Source: Desulfuromonadales bacterium (GTDB taxonomy: Bacteria; Desulfobacterota; Desulfuromonadia; Desulfuromonadales; BM103). Taken from it: a stretch of DNA of 36,750 nucleotides. Below, in pieces: positions 22,794 through 31,578 of this stretch. The stretch spans positions 1 through 36,750 of the forward strand of contig JAMPXI010000010.1 in assembly GCA_023701265.1 (NCBI GenBank), read 5' to 3'. Position 1 is the stretch's first letter; each line of letters begins with the position of its first letter. A program made the position numbers and the translations under genes. The notes under the pieces are model-generated. The model worked only from the letters and a program-made list of their open reading frames with translations. It did no database searches and was not told where the DNA came from.

Positions 22794-24782
22794 ATGCACG
22801 ACAAACTGTGGCTAATCCCCTTCTTCCCGCTGGTCGGTTCGATCATCAACGGGTTGTTCGGCAAGCGCTTCATCCGGAACGAGGCGGTGATCGGGGCAAT
22901 CGGCACCGGCGCGGTGTTCCTGTCGTTCCTGGTCACCTGCATGCATTTCTTCCAGTTGGGTGGCGAGACGGAGCGTATTCAGCAGGTCGTGGCGTCCTGG
23001 ATGACGGTCGGCAATCTGCAGGTCGATTGGGGGTTCCTGTTCGATCCCCTCTCGGCACTGATGCTGATGGTCATCTGCGGAGTCGGCTCGCTCATCCATC
23101 TCTACTCGATCGGCTACATGCACGGTGAGGAGGGGTTCTACCGCTTCTTCAGCTACCTGAATCTGTTCGTGTTCTCCATGATCATGCTGGTGCTGGGTAA
23201 CAACGCCCTAGTCATGTTCGTCGGCTGGGAAGGCGTTGGCCTCTGCTCCTACCTGCTGATCGGTTACTACTTCGAGAAGCAGAGTGCCGGCGATGCGGCG
23301 AAAAAAGCCTTCGTCATGAACCGCGTTGGCGATTTCGGTTTCCTGCTCGGCCTGTTCACCATCTTCTGGACCCTTGGCAGCAAGCATGGCGTGTGGACCA
23401 TCAACTTCGTCGAGATCAGCGAGCAGGCGCACCTGCTTTCGGGTGACATGATGTTCGGTGTCGGTGTAACGACCGTTGCGACCCTCTGTTTCTTCCTCGG
23501 CGCCACCGGCAAGTCGGCGCAGATTCCGCTCTTCACCTGGTTGCCGGACGCCATGGAAGGCCCGACTCCGGTTTCCGCCCTGATCCATGCGGCAACCATG
23601 GTCACCGCCGGCGTCTACATGATTGGCCGCATGAACGTGCTCTTCGCCATGAGCCCGACCACCATGGCCGTGGTCGCACTGGTCGGTGCCTGCACGGCGA
23701 TTTTCGCCGCCAGCATCGGCTTTGCCCAGAACGACATCAAGCGCGTGCTGGCCTATTCGACCGTTTCCCAGCTTGGCTTCATGTTCATGGCCATGGGGGT
23801 CGGCGCCTTCACCGCCGGTATCTTCCACCTGATGACCCATGCCTTCTTCAAAGCCTGCCTGTTCCTCGGCTCCGGCTCGGTCATCCACGCCATGCACCAT
23901 GCCCTGCATCACGCGCATGTTGACGATGATCCGCAGGACATGCGCAACATGGGTGGGCTGCGCAAGTTCATGCCGATTACTCACGCGACCTTCGGGCTCT
24001 CCTGTCTGGCGATCGCCGGCATCCCCTTCTTCTCCGGTTTCTTCTCCAAGGACGAGATTCTCTGGTGGACCTTCGCCTCGACCCGAGGCAGCCTGCTGGT
24101 CTGGGGGATTGGCGCCGTTGCTGCCACCATGACCGCCTTCTACATGTTCCGTTGCCTGTACATGACCTTCTATGGCGAGCAGCGCACCCACAAGAAGGCC
24201 AAGGATCATGTCCACGAATCACCATGGGTCATCACTCTGCCGTTGGTGGTTCTGGCCGCACTGGCGACGGTCGGTGGTCTGGTAGGGATCCCGCACGCGA
24301 TTGATATTCTCCATGTAGGCAACAAGCTGGAGCATTTCCTGGCACCGGTTTTCGAGCATTCCCAGAAGCTCCACGCGATCGAGGCCCACGGTTCTGCTGC
24401 GACCGAGATCAGCCTGATGGTCTTCTCGGTGGTGGTTGCGGCGATCGGTATCAGCTGCGCAACCTTGTTTTATCTGAAGAAAACGGACCTGCCAGGCAAA
24501 TTTACCAGCACGTTCCCGAACCTGCACCGCTGGGTCTTCAACAAGTGGTACATCGACGAGCTCTACGATGCCCTGTTCGTCAACCCGACCAAGCGGCTTG
24601 GTACCTTCTGCTGGAAGGGCTTTGATGTCCAGGTGGTCGACGGCATCGTCAACGGCACCGGGAAGCTGGTTAACGTCTTCTCGACCGCGTTGCGCTACAC
24701 ACAAAGTGGCCTGTTCCAAAATTACGCCCTGACCATGGTTCTTGGCATGGTGGTCATGGTGGCGATATTCATCCTGCAATAA
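22794..24782 (+). CDS. nuoL: NADH-quinone oxidoreductase subunit L
   Basis: The 662-residue antiporter-like subunit pumps protons at the far end of the membrane arm. Conserved features include WEGVGLCSYLLIGYY (pumping glutamate), the LPDAMEGPTPVSALIHAATMV segment, and HAFFKACLFLGSGSVIHAMHH. The C-terminal region carries the long lateral helix and ends with one more membrane segment (VLGMVVMVAIFIL). It is longer than the related NuoM and NuoN, as expected. Confidence 0.97.
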   Translation: MHDKLWLIPFFPLVGSIINGLFGKRFIRNEAVIGAIGTGAVFLSFLVTCMHFFQLGGETERIQQVVASWMTVGNLQVDWGFLFDPLSALMLMVICGVGSLIHLYSIGYMHGEEGFYRFFSYLNLFVFSMIMLVLGNNALVMFVGWEGVGLCSYLLIGYYFEKQSAGDAAKKAFVMNRVGDFGFLLGLFTIFWTLGSKHGVWTINFVEISEQAHLLSGDMMFGVGVTTVATLCFFLGATGKSAQIPLFTWLPDAMEGPTPVSALIHAATMVTAGVYMIGRMNVLFAMSPTTMAVVALVGACTAIFAASIGFAQNDIKRVLAYSTVSQLGFMFMAMGVGAFTAGIFHLMTHAFFKACLFLGSGSVIHAMHHALHHAHVDDDPQDMRNMGGLRKFMPITHATFGLSCLAIAGIPFFSGFFSKDEILWWTFASTRGSLLVWGIGAVAATMTAFYMFRCLYMTFYGEQRTHKKAKDHVHESPWVITLPLVVLAALATVGGLVGIPHAIDILHVGNKLEHFLAPVFEHSQKLHAIEAHGSAATEISLMVFSVVVAAIGISCATLFYLKKTDLPGKFTSTFPNLHRWVFNKWYIDELYDALFVNPTKRLGTFCWKGFDVQVVDGIVNGTGKLVNVFSTALRYTQSGLFQNYALTMVLGMVVMVAIFILQ

Positions 24783-24826
24783 TGAGCCACTCCGTTCACG
24801 TGATGAGATAAAAGGAGCGCAGACCC

Positions 24827-26392
24827 ATGAGTAATCTCCTCAGCCTGATGACCTTCTTCCCGCTTGTCGGGATGGTTGTCCTCCTGTTCCTCCCCCGGGA
24901 GTCCGACCGTCTGCTCAAAACGGTGACTCTGGTCATCACCCTGATCACGTTCCTGATCAGTCTGCCGCTGGCCTTCGATGATGCCTTCCGCACTTCGGCG
25001 GAGATGCGTTACGTCGAGTTTGCGCAATGGATCAACATCGGCGAATATTTCCGCATGAACTATTACGTCGGCATCGACGGCATCAGCCTCTGGCTGGTCC
25101 TGCTGACCACGTTCATCATGCCGATCTCGGTGCTTTCGACCTGGCATGCGGTCGAGAAGAACACCAAGGGGTTCATGGCCCTGCTGCTCCTGCTCGAAAC
25201 CGGTATGCTCGGTGCCTTCATCGCCCTCGACGTGTTCCTCTTCTACATCTTCTGGGAACTGATGTTGATCCCGATGTACTTCCTGATCGGCATCTGGGGC
25301 GGCAAGAACCGGATCTACGCGGCAATCAAGTTCTTCATTTTCACTGCCGTCGGCTCGCTGCTGATGCTGGTGGCCATCATCTACGTCTACTACTACGCGG
25401 TGAAGGCGGGACTGCCGTTCCAAAGCGGGTTCAGCATCGCCCACTTCTATCAGCTTAACCTGCCGGCGCATCTGCAGACCTGGCTGTTCCTGGCCTTTGC
25501 CTTCAGCTTTGCCATCAAGGTGCCGATGTTCCCGGTGCATACCTGGTTGCCCGACGCACATACCGAGGCGCCGACCGCCGGTTCGGTCATTCTGGCCGCT
25601 ATCATGCTGAAGATGGGGACCTACGGCTACGTGCGCTTCGCCATCCCGCTCTTCCCGGAGGCAACCCTGCAGTTTACCCCACTGTTCGCCACGCTCGCGG
25701 TGATCGGCATCATTTATGGCGCGCTGGTGGCGATGATGCAGGATGATGTTAAAAAACTGGTCGCCTACTCATCAGTATCGCACCTTGGCTTCGTTATGCT
25801 CGGCATTTTTGCCATGAACCTGCAGGGGCTCGCCGGCGGCATGCTGCAGATGATCAACCACGGCATCTCCACCGGCGCACTGTTCCTTATCGTCGGCTTT
25901 ATCTACGAACGCCGCCATACCCGCCTGATCGCCGAGTTTGGCGGGATCTCCAAAACCATGCCGGTGTTCGCGACGATCTTCATGATTATTACCTTCTCCT
26001 CGATCGGTCTCCCCGGAACCAACGGCTTTGTCGGCGAGTTCCTGATCCTCGTGGGTGCCTTTGAAAGCGGCCTTCGCTGGTATGCGGTGCTCGCAACCAC
26101 CGGCGTCATTCTTGCCGCGGTCTATATGCTGTGGATGTTCCAGCGGGTCATGATGGGCAAGATTACCAACCCAAAGAACGAGAAACTCGAAGACCTCTCG
26201 GCGCGCGAGGTGGCAGTCATGCTGCCGCTGCTGCTGTTTGTATTCTGGATCGGTTTCTACCCCAATACCTTCTTGGACAAGATGAACCCTTCGCTGGAAA
26301 ATCTCATCCAGCAGGTTAAGGGGAAACAGCAGGTCGCCATGCTGGTTGAGGCACCGACCCCGTCGGTAGCCAAGATCACGGTCAACGAATAA
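24827..26392 (+). CDS. nuoM: NADH-quinone oxidoreductase subunit M
   Basis: The 521-residue antiporter-like subunit contains YYVGIDGISLWLVLLT, FWELMLIPMYFLIGIWGG (pumping glutamate), LPDAHTEAPTAGSVILAAIML with the following KMGTYG lysine, and KKLVAYSSVSHLGFVMLG. AAAGGAG precedes ATG 24827. The short polar C-terminal tail after the last helix (about residues 490-521) has no known function. Confidence 0.97.
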   Translation: MSNLLSLMTFFPLVGMVVLLFLPRESDRLLKTVTLVITLITFLISLPLAFDDAFRTSAEMRYVEFAQWINIGEYFRMNYYVGIDGISLWLVLLTTFIMPISVLSTWHAVEKNTKGFMALLLLLETGMLGAFIALDVFLFYIFWELMLIPMYFLIGIWGGKNRIYAAIKFFIFTAVGSLLMLVAIIYVYYYAVKAGLPFQSGFSIAHFYQLNLPAHLQTWLFLAFAFSFAIKVPMFPVHTWLPDAHTEAPTAGSVILAAIMLKMGTYGYVRFAIPLFPEATLQFTPLFATLAVIGIIYGALVAMMQDDVKKLVAYSSVSHLGFVMLGIFAMNLQGLAGGMLQMINHGISTGALFLIVGFIYERRHTRLIAEFGGISKTMPVFATIFMIITFSSIGLPGTNGFVGEFLILVGAFESGLRWYAVLATTGVILAAVYMLWMFQRVMMGKITNPKNEKLEDLSAREVAVMLPLLLFVFWIGFYPNTFLDKMNPSLENLIQQVKGKQQVAMLVEAPTPSVAKITVNE

Positions 26393-26424
26393 GCCCGGAA
26401 TTAACGTCGCTGAGGAGCCTGTTC

Positions 26425-27885
26425 ATGGAAAACCTGGTGCAAATAGCCCTGCAGAATGTCAACCTTGCGGCCATCATGCCGTCTCTGGTCCTGGTCTGCT
26501 TCGGCATGGGCCTGCTGTTGATCAATGTTTTTCTGCCCCGTGGTACCACTCGCCCGGCGGCATGGGTCAGTCTGGTCGGGATTGCGGTGACTGCGGGTGT
26601 GGTCCTGCAGGGTTGGGGGAATCCTCAGTATGGTTTCTCCGATGCAGTGGCCCTCGATAATTTCGCGACCTTCTTCAATGTGACCTTCCTGGTGGCAGCA
26701 GCAATGACCATCCTGATGTCGGATGACTATCTGCATCGCGAAGGCTACCCGGTCGGCGAATACTATCCGCTGATTCTGTTCGCTACCGCCGGGGCGATGT
26801 GGATGGCTTCGGGTACCGACATGATGACCATCTTCCTCGGGCTGGAAGTGATGTCGGTCAGTCTTTACGTGCTGGCCGGGTTCTTCCGCGGCCAGGTTGC
26901 CTCCAACGAGGCCGGTCTCAAATACTTCCTGCTGGGAGCCTTCTCCACCGGGTTCTTGCTCTATGGCATCGCCCTGATCTACGGGGTGACTGGTTCGACG
27001 CGCCTGACCGAGATCGGCGTCTATCTCAACTCGCATTCTTCTTTGCTGACCAACCCGATGACCTTGGCCGGGCTGGCCTTGCTCTCCATCGGGTTTCTGT
27101 TCAAGATTGGCGCGGCGCCGTTCCACATGTGGGCGCCAGACGTTTACCAAGGTTCGCCGACCCCGATTACGGCTTTTATGAGTGCCGGGCCGAAGGCCGC
27201 CGCTTTCGCTGCTTTCCTGCGAATCCTCGAATATTGCTTCTTCAGCCTCAAGCCGGAATGGACCATGATGCTCTGGGTGCTGGCGGTGTTGACCATGACC
27301 ATCGGCAACTTCATTGCCATCTCCCAGACCAACATCAAGCGAATGCTGGCTTATTCCTCGATCTCGCATGCCGGATACGTGATGGTAGGCTTGGTCGCGG
27401 CCAACGAGATCGGTTATTCCGGCGTGCTCTTTTATATGCTGGCCTACACCTTCATGAACCTGGGTGCTTTTGCGGTGCTGGTGCTGGCCGGCAAGAAGGG
27501 GGAGGAGAACCTGACGTTGGACGGTTTCGCCGGCTTTGGCTATAAGCGGCCGTTCCTCGGCGTGGCGATGACCATCTTCCTCTTCTCGCTGATGAGCATG
27601 CCGCCGACGGCAGGTTTTGCCGGCAAGTTCTATCTTTTCGCCGGGGCCATCAAATCGGGATACATCTGGCTGGCTGTCATTGCCATGTTGAATTCGGCAG
27701 TTTCCTTCTACTATTACCTGCGAGTCATGGTTTACATGTACTTCCGCGAGCCTACTGAGGACTATGCCTGGGTCGGTATGCCAGTTGGCGTGCTGGCGAC
27801 CATCATCTTTGCCATCATCGGCAGCCTCTATCTAGGCATTCTGCCGAACGAGGTCATGGCCATGGCGAAAATGGCGATCTTCTAG
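26425..27885 (+). CDS. nuoN: NADH-quinone oxidoreductase subunit N
   Basis: The 486-residue antiporter-like subunit completes the set of 14. Typical segments are FLGLEVMSVSLYVLAG (pumping glutamate), FKIGAAPFHMWAPDVYQGSPTP and KRMLAYSSISHAGYVMVGL. It is the last gene of the operon and a strong terminator follows 24 bases after the stop. Confidence 0.97.
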   Translation: MENLVQIALQNVNLAAIMPSLVLVCFGMGLLLINVFLPRGTTRPAAWVSLVGIAVTAGVVLQGWGNPQYGFSDAVALDNFATFFNVTFLVAAAMTILMSDDYLHREGYPVGEYYPLILFATAGAMWMASGTDMMTIFLGLEVMSVSLYVLAGFFRGQVASNEAGLKYFLLGAFSTGFLLYGIALIYGVTGSTRLTEIGVYLNSHSSLLTNPMTLAGLALLSIGFLFKIGAAPFHMWAPDVYQGSPTPITAFMSAGPKAAAFAAFLRILEYCFFSLKPEWTMMLWVLAVLTMTIGNFIAISQTNIKRMLAYSSISHAGYVMVGLVAANEIGYSGVLFYMLAYTFMNLGAFAVLVLAGKKGEENLTLDGFAGFGYKRPFLGVAMTIFLFSLMSMPPTAGFAGKFYLFAGAIKSGYIWLAVIAMLNSAVSFYYYLRVMVYMYFREPTEDYAWVGMPVGVLATIIFAIIGSLYLGILPNEVMAMAKMAIF

Positions 27886-27908
27886 GTCAGTGATCTCAAG
27901 CATTTCAA

Positions 27909-27942
27909 ACCCCCGGCGATATCGTCGGGGGTTTTGTTTTTT
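27909..27942 (+). terminator. Rho-independent terminator of the nuo operon
   Basis: A stem of about ten pairs (27909-27918 with 27923-27932, one G-U pair) encloses a short ATAT loop and is followed by a T-rich run to 27942. It separates the nuo operon from the menaquinone genes. Confidence 0.9.
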
Positions 27943-28011
27943 CAGGTTTACTCGGGGAAGAGTTACGTTATGGTTTAACAGGAATTGTCATACACAGGCT
28001 CAGGATTGGGT

Positions 28012-29388
28012 ATGTCATCTGGCGATTTAAAAAGTTTCATCCACCTGCTCGAGCAAGCCGACCAACTCGTGCGGATCTCGACTGTGGTCGATCCACACTT
28101 GGAGCTGGCCTGCATCGTTGACCGGGTAAGCAAGGGCGCTGGTAGAGGCCGAGGCCTACTTTTCGAGACGGTGCTAGGATCAGCCCTGCCGGTTGCCGTC
28201 AATCTCTTCGGTAGCTTGGAGCGAGTGGGCTGGGCTCTTGGTACGACCGACCTGGAAGGGATGGCACGGCAATTTGCCGCTGATTTGCAGGCGACCGGTG
28301 AAGGGGATGGCGAAAGGGCGATGCGCGTATTGAGCGGGAAAAACGAATGGCAGCCGGTCGTCGTCAGCAATCCGGTCTGCCGCACGGTCAACCACAGCCG
28401 ACGAGGATTGAAGGTGTTGCCGCCGATCACGGCCTGGCCGGGAGATGGTGGCCCCTACTTGACGATGACCCAGATATATTCCCGACATCCGGATGGTGGG
28501 ATGCTCAACTGCGGCATGTACCGCATTCAGTGCCACGGCAGCCACACGGCAACCATCCGCTGTCGGCCCGGCAGCGGTGCTGCCAGTCACCTCGCTGCCT
28601 GGCATGCCCGTGGCATGGCAATGCCCGTGGCTGTGGCAATCGGGGGCCCGCCGATTCTGAACTGGGCTGCCGCGGCGCCGCTGCCGAACGACGTTGAAGA
28701 AACCGCCTTTTGTGGCTATCTGCAGGGAAGGCCGCTGGCTATGAGCAACTGCCAGACCAGTGACCTGCAGGTTCCGGCCAGCGCCGATATCGTCATCGAA
28801 GGGGTGATTGAGCCGGGGGTGATGAGAAGTGAGGGCCCATTTGGAAACCACACCGGTAGTTACGATGTTGAGGCGTCCGCCCCGGTTTTCCAAGTGCAGA
28901 GTGTCCATGCCCGGCAGGACGCCATCTGTCCATGGACTCTGGTCGGGCCGCCGCCGATGGAAAATATCCAGCTCGCCCGTGTGACGGCCCGTCTTTTCCT
29001 CCCGCTGGTCAGAATGGTCCTGCCAACCTTGCGAGGATTGCACATGCCAGGTGAGGGGATCTTCCACCGCGCCGCTTTGGTGACCGTCGATCCGGCCGAA
29101 CAACGTCCGCTGACGGAAGTTGCTCGTCTGCTCTGGGATACCTTGCTGCTGAAGGGTGCACGACTTCTGGTCGTTGGTGCCGACGATCACGACCCCCATG
29201 ACCCGTCGGCAGTGTTCTGGCGGGTATTGAACCGGGCTGATTGGCAGCGTGACCTGCTGATAGAGAACGGACAGATGGCGATCGATGCCCGTCGGCTGCC
29301 CGCCGGCGAACCGGTGCGTTGCGACCCTGGAATGCTGGCAAAGGTATTGGCGCGTTGGCATGAGTACGGGCTCGATGGCTCCGATTGA
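28012..29388 (+). CDS. mqnL: UbiD-family menaquinone biosynthesis decarboxylase (MqnL-like)
   Basis: The UbiD fold is recognised by NCGMYRIQ (166-173, with R171), MPVAVAIGGPP (204-214) and RSEGPFGNHTGSYD (272-285). UbiD enzymes use prenylated FMN, made by UbiX proteins, to decarboxylate aromatic acids. In the futalosine pathway this subfamily is thought to remove the carboxylate from the prenylated naphthoquinol. The ubiA-, ubiX-, mqnE- and mqnC-type genes downstream support menaquinone rather than ubiquinone. At the position five after the catalytic glutamate (E274), where UbiD has Asp and Fdc1 has Glu, this protein has N279; this could be usual for MqnL. ATG 28012 follows AGGA at six bases; an upstream TTG (27985) is less likely. 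The 458-residue length is normal. Confidence 0.85.
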   Translation: MSSGDLKSFIHLLEQADQLVRISTVVDPHLELACIVDRVSKGAGRGRGLLFETVLGSALPVAVNLFGSLERVGWALGTTDLEGMARQFAADLQATGEGDGERAMRVLSGKNEWQPVVVSNPVCRTVNHSRRGLKVLPPITAWPGDGGPYLTMTQIYSRHPDGGMLNCGMYRIQCHGSHTATIRCRPGSGAASHLAAWHARGMAMPVAVAIGGPPILNWAAAAPLPNDVEETAFCGYLQGRPLAMSNCQTSDLQVPASADIVIEGVIEPGVMRSEGPFGNHTGSYDVEASAPVFQVQSVHARQDAICPWTLVGPPPMENIQLARVTARLFLPLVRMVLPTLRGLHMPGEGIFHRAALVTVDPAEQRPLTEVARLLWDTLLLKGARLLVVGADDHDPHDPSAVFWRVLNRADWQRDLLIENGQMAIDARRLPAGEPVRCDPGMLAKVLARWHEYGLDGSD

Positions 29389-29404
29389 TAAAGGAGGCAG
29401 GGTC

Positions 29405-29983
29405 ATGCGTCATTTTATGCTATGGCTGTTGCTCCTCTGGCCGGCAACCGGGCTTGCCGCCTCACCGGTGCCGACTGAAATCTACGCCGAAGTCGATCAT
29501 GCCTTGCGTCCGGCAAAGGTATTAGCCACACCGGAAGCATACCTGGGGCGCACATTGCTGCTTGGCGGTGTCGTGGAGCGCACGGTCAGCGAACCAGGGA
29601 ACGTGCTGGTGGAGATTGTCTGCTATAACCTGACGGACGATGATCGTCCCGTACAGCCTGACCCGGTTCTGGGGCGAGTGCTCATCAGTGGTTCGGAGCT
29701 TGACGGGGCAATCCTGCAGCCGGGGCGGTTGCTCACCCTGGTCGGGGAGGTCGTCGGCCGGGGTCAATCCGACACAGGTGCGCTTCCCTTGCTTAAGGTC
29801 AAATTCATTCATCACTGGCCGACCGCCGAGGAAGAGGCGGAGCGAGAAGCTGCCCGCCGGTATTACCGCCCCTACAATCACTGGTGCGATCCGTGGTACT
29901 ACGATCCATGGTGTGACCCCTGGTATTATGGACCGTATCCGCGCTGGCATTTTGGCGCCGGATACTACCGTCACTGGCATTGA
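29405..29983 (+). CDS. Slp-like envelope protein with a Trp/Tyr-rich tail
   Basis: ATG 29405 is preceded by AAGGAGG (29391-29397) at seven bases. The 192-residue product has a signal peptide (hydrophobic residues 4-18, cleavage likely after GLAA). The body shows the pattern of the Slp outer-membrane lipoprotein family: YLGRTLLLGGVVE, an EIVCYNLTDDDRPV segment, GRVLISGSELD and GRLLTLVGEVVG, ending near HHW. Unlike Slp it has no lipobox cysteine, so it may be soluble in the periplasm. The C-terminus (residues 153-192) is rich in Tyr, Trp, His and Asp-Pro, with the unit CDPWYY repeated (161-166 and 170-175). It lies 16 bases after mqnL and 87 before mqnP, so it is co-oriented with quinone genes; no role there is known. 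Confidence 0.65.
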   Translation: MRHFMLWLLLLWPATGLAASPVPTEIYAEVDHALRPAKVLATPEAYLGRTLLLGGVVERTVSEPGNVLVEIVCYNLTDDDRPVQPDPVLGRVLISGSELDGAILQPGRLLTLVGEVVGRGQSDTGALPLLKVKFIHHWPTAEEEAEREAARRYYRPYNHWCDPWYYDPWCDPWYYGPYPRWHFGAGYYRHWH

Positions 29984-29996
29984 TCTCCCGCCACGC

Positions 29997-30025
29997 TTGA
30001 ACACCTCGGCCGTGCGGTGTAAACT
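29997..30025 (+). promoter_or_regulatory. Candidate internal promoter before mqnP
   Basis: TTGAAC (29997-30002) and TAAACT (30020-30025, four of six) are separated by 17 bases in the 87-base gap between the Slp-like gene and mqnP. It could let mqnP-mqnM-mqnE-mqnC be transcribed apart from mqnL. Confidence 0.4.
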
Positions 30026-30070
30026 GACCGATTGCAACAGAACTCCGCTGAAAAGGTTACAAATACGACG

Positions 30071-30943
30071 ATGGGCGATACAACCTGGACAAAGGTCGTC
30101 ACGCTGCTGGAGATGATCAAGTTCTCCCATACGGTGTTCGCCTTTCCGTTTGCCCTGATGGGAGCGACACTGGCAGCATTGGCCAGCGGCCGGCCGCCGA
30201 CTGCTGCCCAAGTCGGCTGGATCTGCCTGGCAATGGTCGGGGCACGCACTGCGGCGATGGGGCTCAACCGCATCATCGATGCCCGCATCGACGCGCAGAA
30301 TCCGCGCACTGCCAACCGGCCGCTGCCGGCCGGCAAGGTGACCCTCACTGAATCCTGGCTGATGGTGGTTGTAGCGATCGTTCTGCTGCTGGTGGCGGCG
30401 GCGATGCTCAATCCACTATGCCTGGCTTTGGCCCCGGTGGCGGTCGGTTTTTTCGTCCTGTACGCATACTGCAAGCGCTTCACCGCCTTTGCCCACGTGG
30501 TGCTTGGCCTCTGTCTGGCCGCGGCACCGGTGGGTGCCTGGATCGCTCTGCGTGGCGATATCGACTGGCCGGTGCTGGTGCTGGGGGCGGCGGTCCTGTT
30601 GTGGGTGGCCGGCTTCGACATCTTCTATGCCCTGCAGGACGTCGAATTCGATAAAACCAAGGGGCTGCATTCGATACCCGTGCGGTTTGGGGTAAAGAAT
30701 GCCATCCTGCTTGGCAAGCTGCTCCATGGCGGGATGATCGCCCTGCTGCTGCTCATCCCCTTCGGCCTGCCGCTGGGGTGGCTCTACTTCGCCGGGATCG
30801 CGGTTATCAGTGCCCTGATCGCTTACGAACACCAGCTGGTCAAGCCGCATGACCTGTCGCGGCTGAATGCGGCGTTTTTCAATATGAACGGCTACATCAG
30901 CGTAACAATCTTCTTTTTCACTCTGGCGGATGCTCTGATCTGA
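30071..30943 (+). CDS. mqnP: UbiA-family prenyltransferase (MqnP-like)
   Basis: The 290-residue integral membrane protein has the two aspartate-rich motifs that bind Mg-diphosphate in UbiA enzymes: NRIIDARIDAQNPRTANRPLP and DIFYALQDVEFDKTKG. About eight to nine helices are visible. In the futalosine route it attaches the polyprenyl chain to the carboxylated naphthoquinone ring. ATG 30071 gives a normal length; an in-frame TTG at 30032 would add 13 residues, and neither has an ideal ribosome site (AAAAGG lies 15 bases before the ATG). mqnM starts one base after its stop, so the two are tightly linked. Confidence 0.87.
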   Translation: MGDTTWTKVVTLLEMIKFSHTVFAFPFALMGATLAALASGRPPTAAQVGWICLAMVGARTAAMGLNRIIDARIDAQNPRTANRPLPAGKVTLTESWLMVVVAIVLLLVAAAMLNPLCLALAPVAVGFFVLYAYCKRFTAFAHVVLGLCLAAAPVGAWIALRGDIDWPVLVLGAAVLLWVAGFDIFYALQDVEFDKTKGLHSIPVRFGVKNAILLGKLLHGGMIALLLLIPFGLPLGWLYFAGIAVISALIAYEHQLVKPHDLSRLNAAFFNMNGYISVTIFFFTLADALI

Positions 30944-30944
30944 T

Positions 30945-31553
30945 ATGAAACATATCCTTGTTGCCATCACGGGAGCTTCCGGCTCGGTCTATGGTCTGCG
31001 TCTGGTGGAGGCATTGTTGCGCGCCGAGTGCCGGATCAGCCTGCTCTTCTCTGAACCGGGCCGGCAGGTACTCAACCACGAAACCGGACTCGGCTTGAGC
31101 ATCGATCCTGCCGAGCGGCAACGGCAGGTTCGTACCCATTTTGGCTCGGACCGGATCGTCGGCCTGGACAATGCTGACCTGTTTGCAGCGGTGGCCAGCG
31201 GTTCCAACGCTGCGGACGCCATGGTCATCGTCCCCTGCTCGATGGGTACTGCCGGGCGGGTGGCCGCGGGGCTGAGTGGAACGCTGCTGGAGCGGGCCGC
31301 CGACGTCATGCTCAAGGAGCGCCGGCCGCTGCTGCTGGTGCCGCGTGAAACTCCCTTGAGTGTGATCCACCTCGAGAACCTGCTGCGCCTGGCGCGCGCC
31401 GGGGCGGTGGTGATTCCCGCCATGCCGGCCTTCTATCACGCCCCGCAGTCGCTCGACGATCTGGTGAACTTCGTGGTCGGCAAGGTGCTCGACCAGCTTG
31501 GGGTTGAGCACCAGTTATTCACGCGCTGGGGCAGCAATGCGTGCGCTGAGTAA
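30945..31553 (+). CDS. mqnM: UbiX-family flavin prenyltransferase (MqnM-like)
   Basis: The 202-residue flavoprotein makes prenylated FMN from FMN and dimethylallyl phosphate, the cofactor needed by the UbiD-type decarboxylase encoded in the same cluster. Family motifs are ITGASGSVYGLRL at the N-terminus, PCSMGTAGRVAAG in the middle, LVPRETPLS, and IPAMPAFYHAP near the C-terminus. It starts one base after the mqnP stop. Confidence 0.9.
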   Translation: MKHILVAITGASGSVYGLRLVEALLRAECRISLLFSEPGRQVLNHETGLGLSIDPAERQRQVRTHFGSDRIVGLDNADLFAAVASGSNAADAMVIVPCSMGTAGRVAAGLSGTLLERAADVMLKERRPLLLVPRETPLSVIHLENLLRLARAGAVVIPAMPAFYHAPQSLDDLVNFVVGKVLDQLGVEHQLFTRWGSNACAE

Positions 31554-31578
31554 AATTAATTCACCGAAAAACAGCCAT

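Noticed and set aside
28012-31553. Ubiquinone (ubiD-ubiA-ubiX) biosynthesis cluster
   Set aside because: mqnE and mqnC follow directly, the organism looks like a menaquinone-only anaerobe, and no other ubi gene is present, so the menaquinone assignment is preferred.
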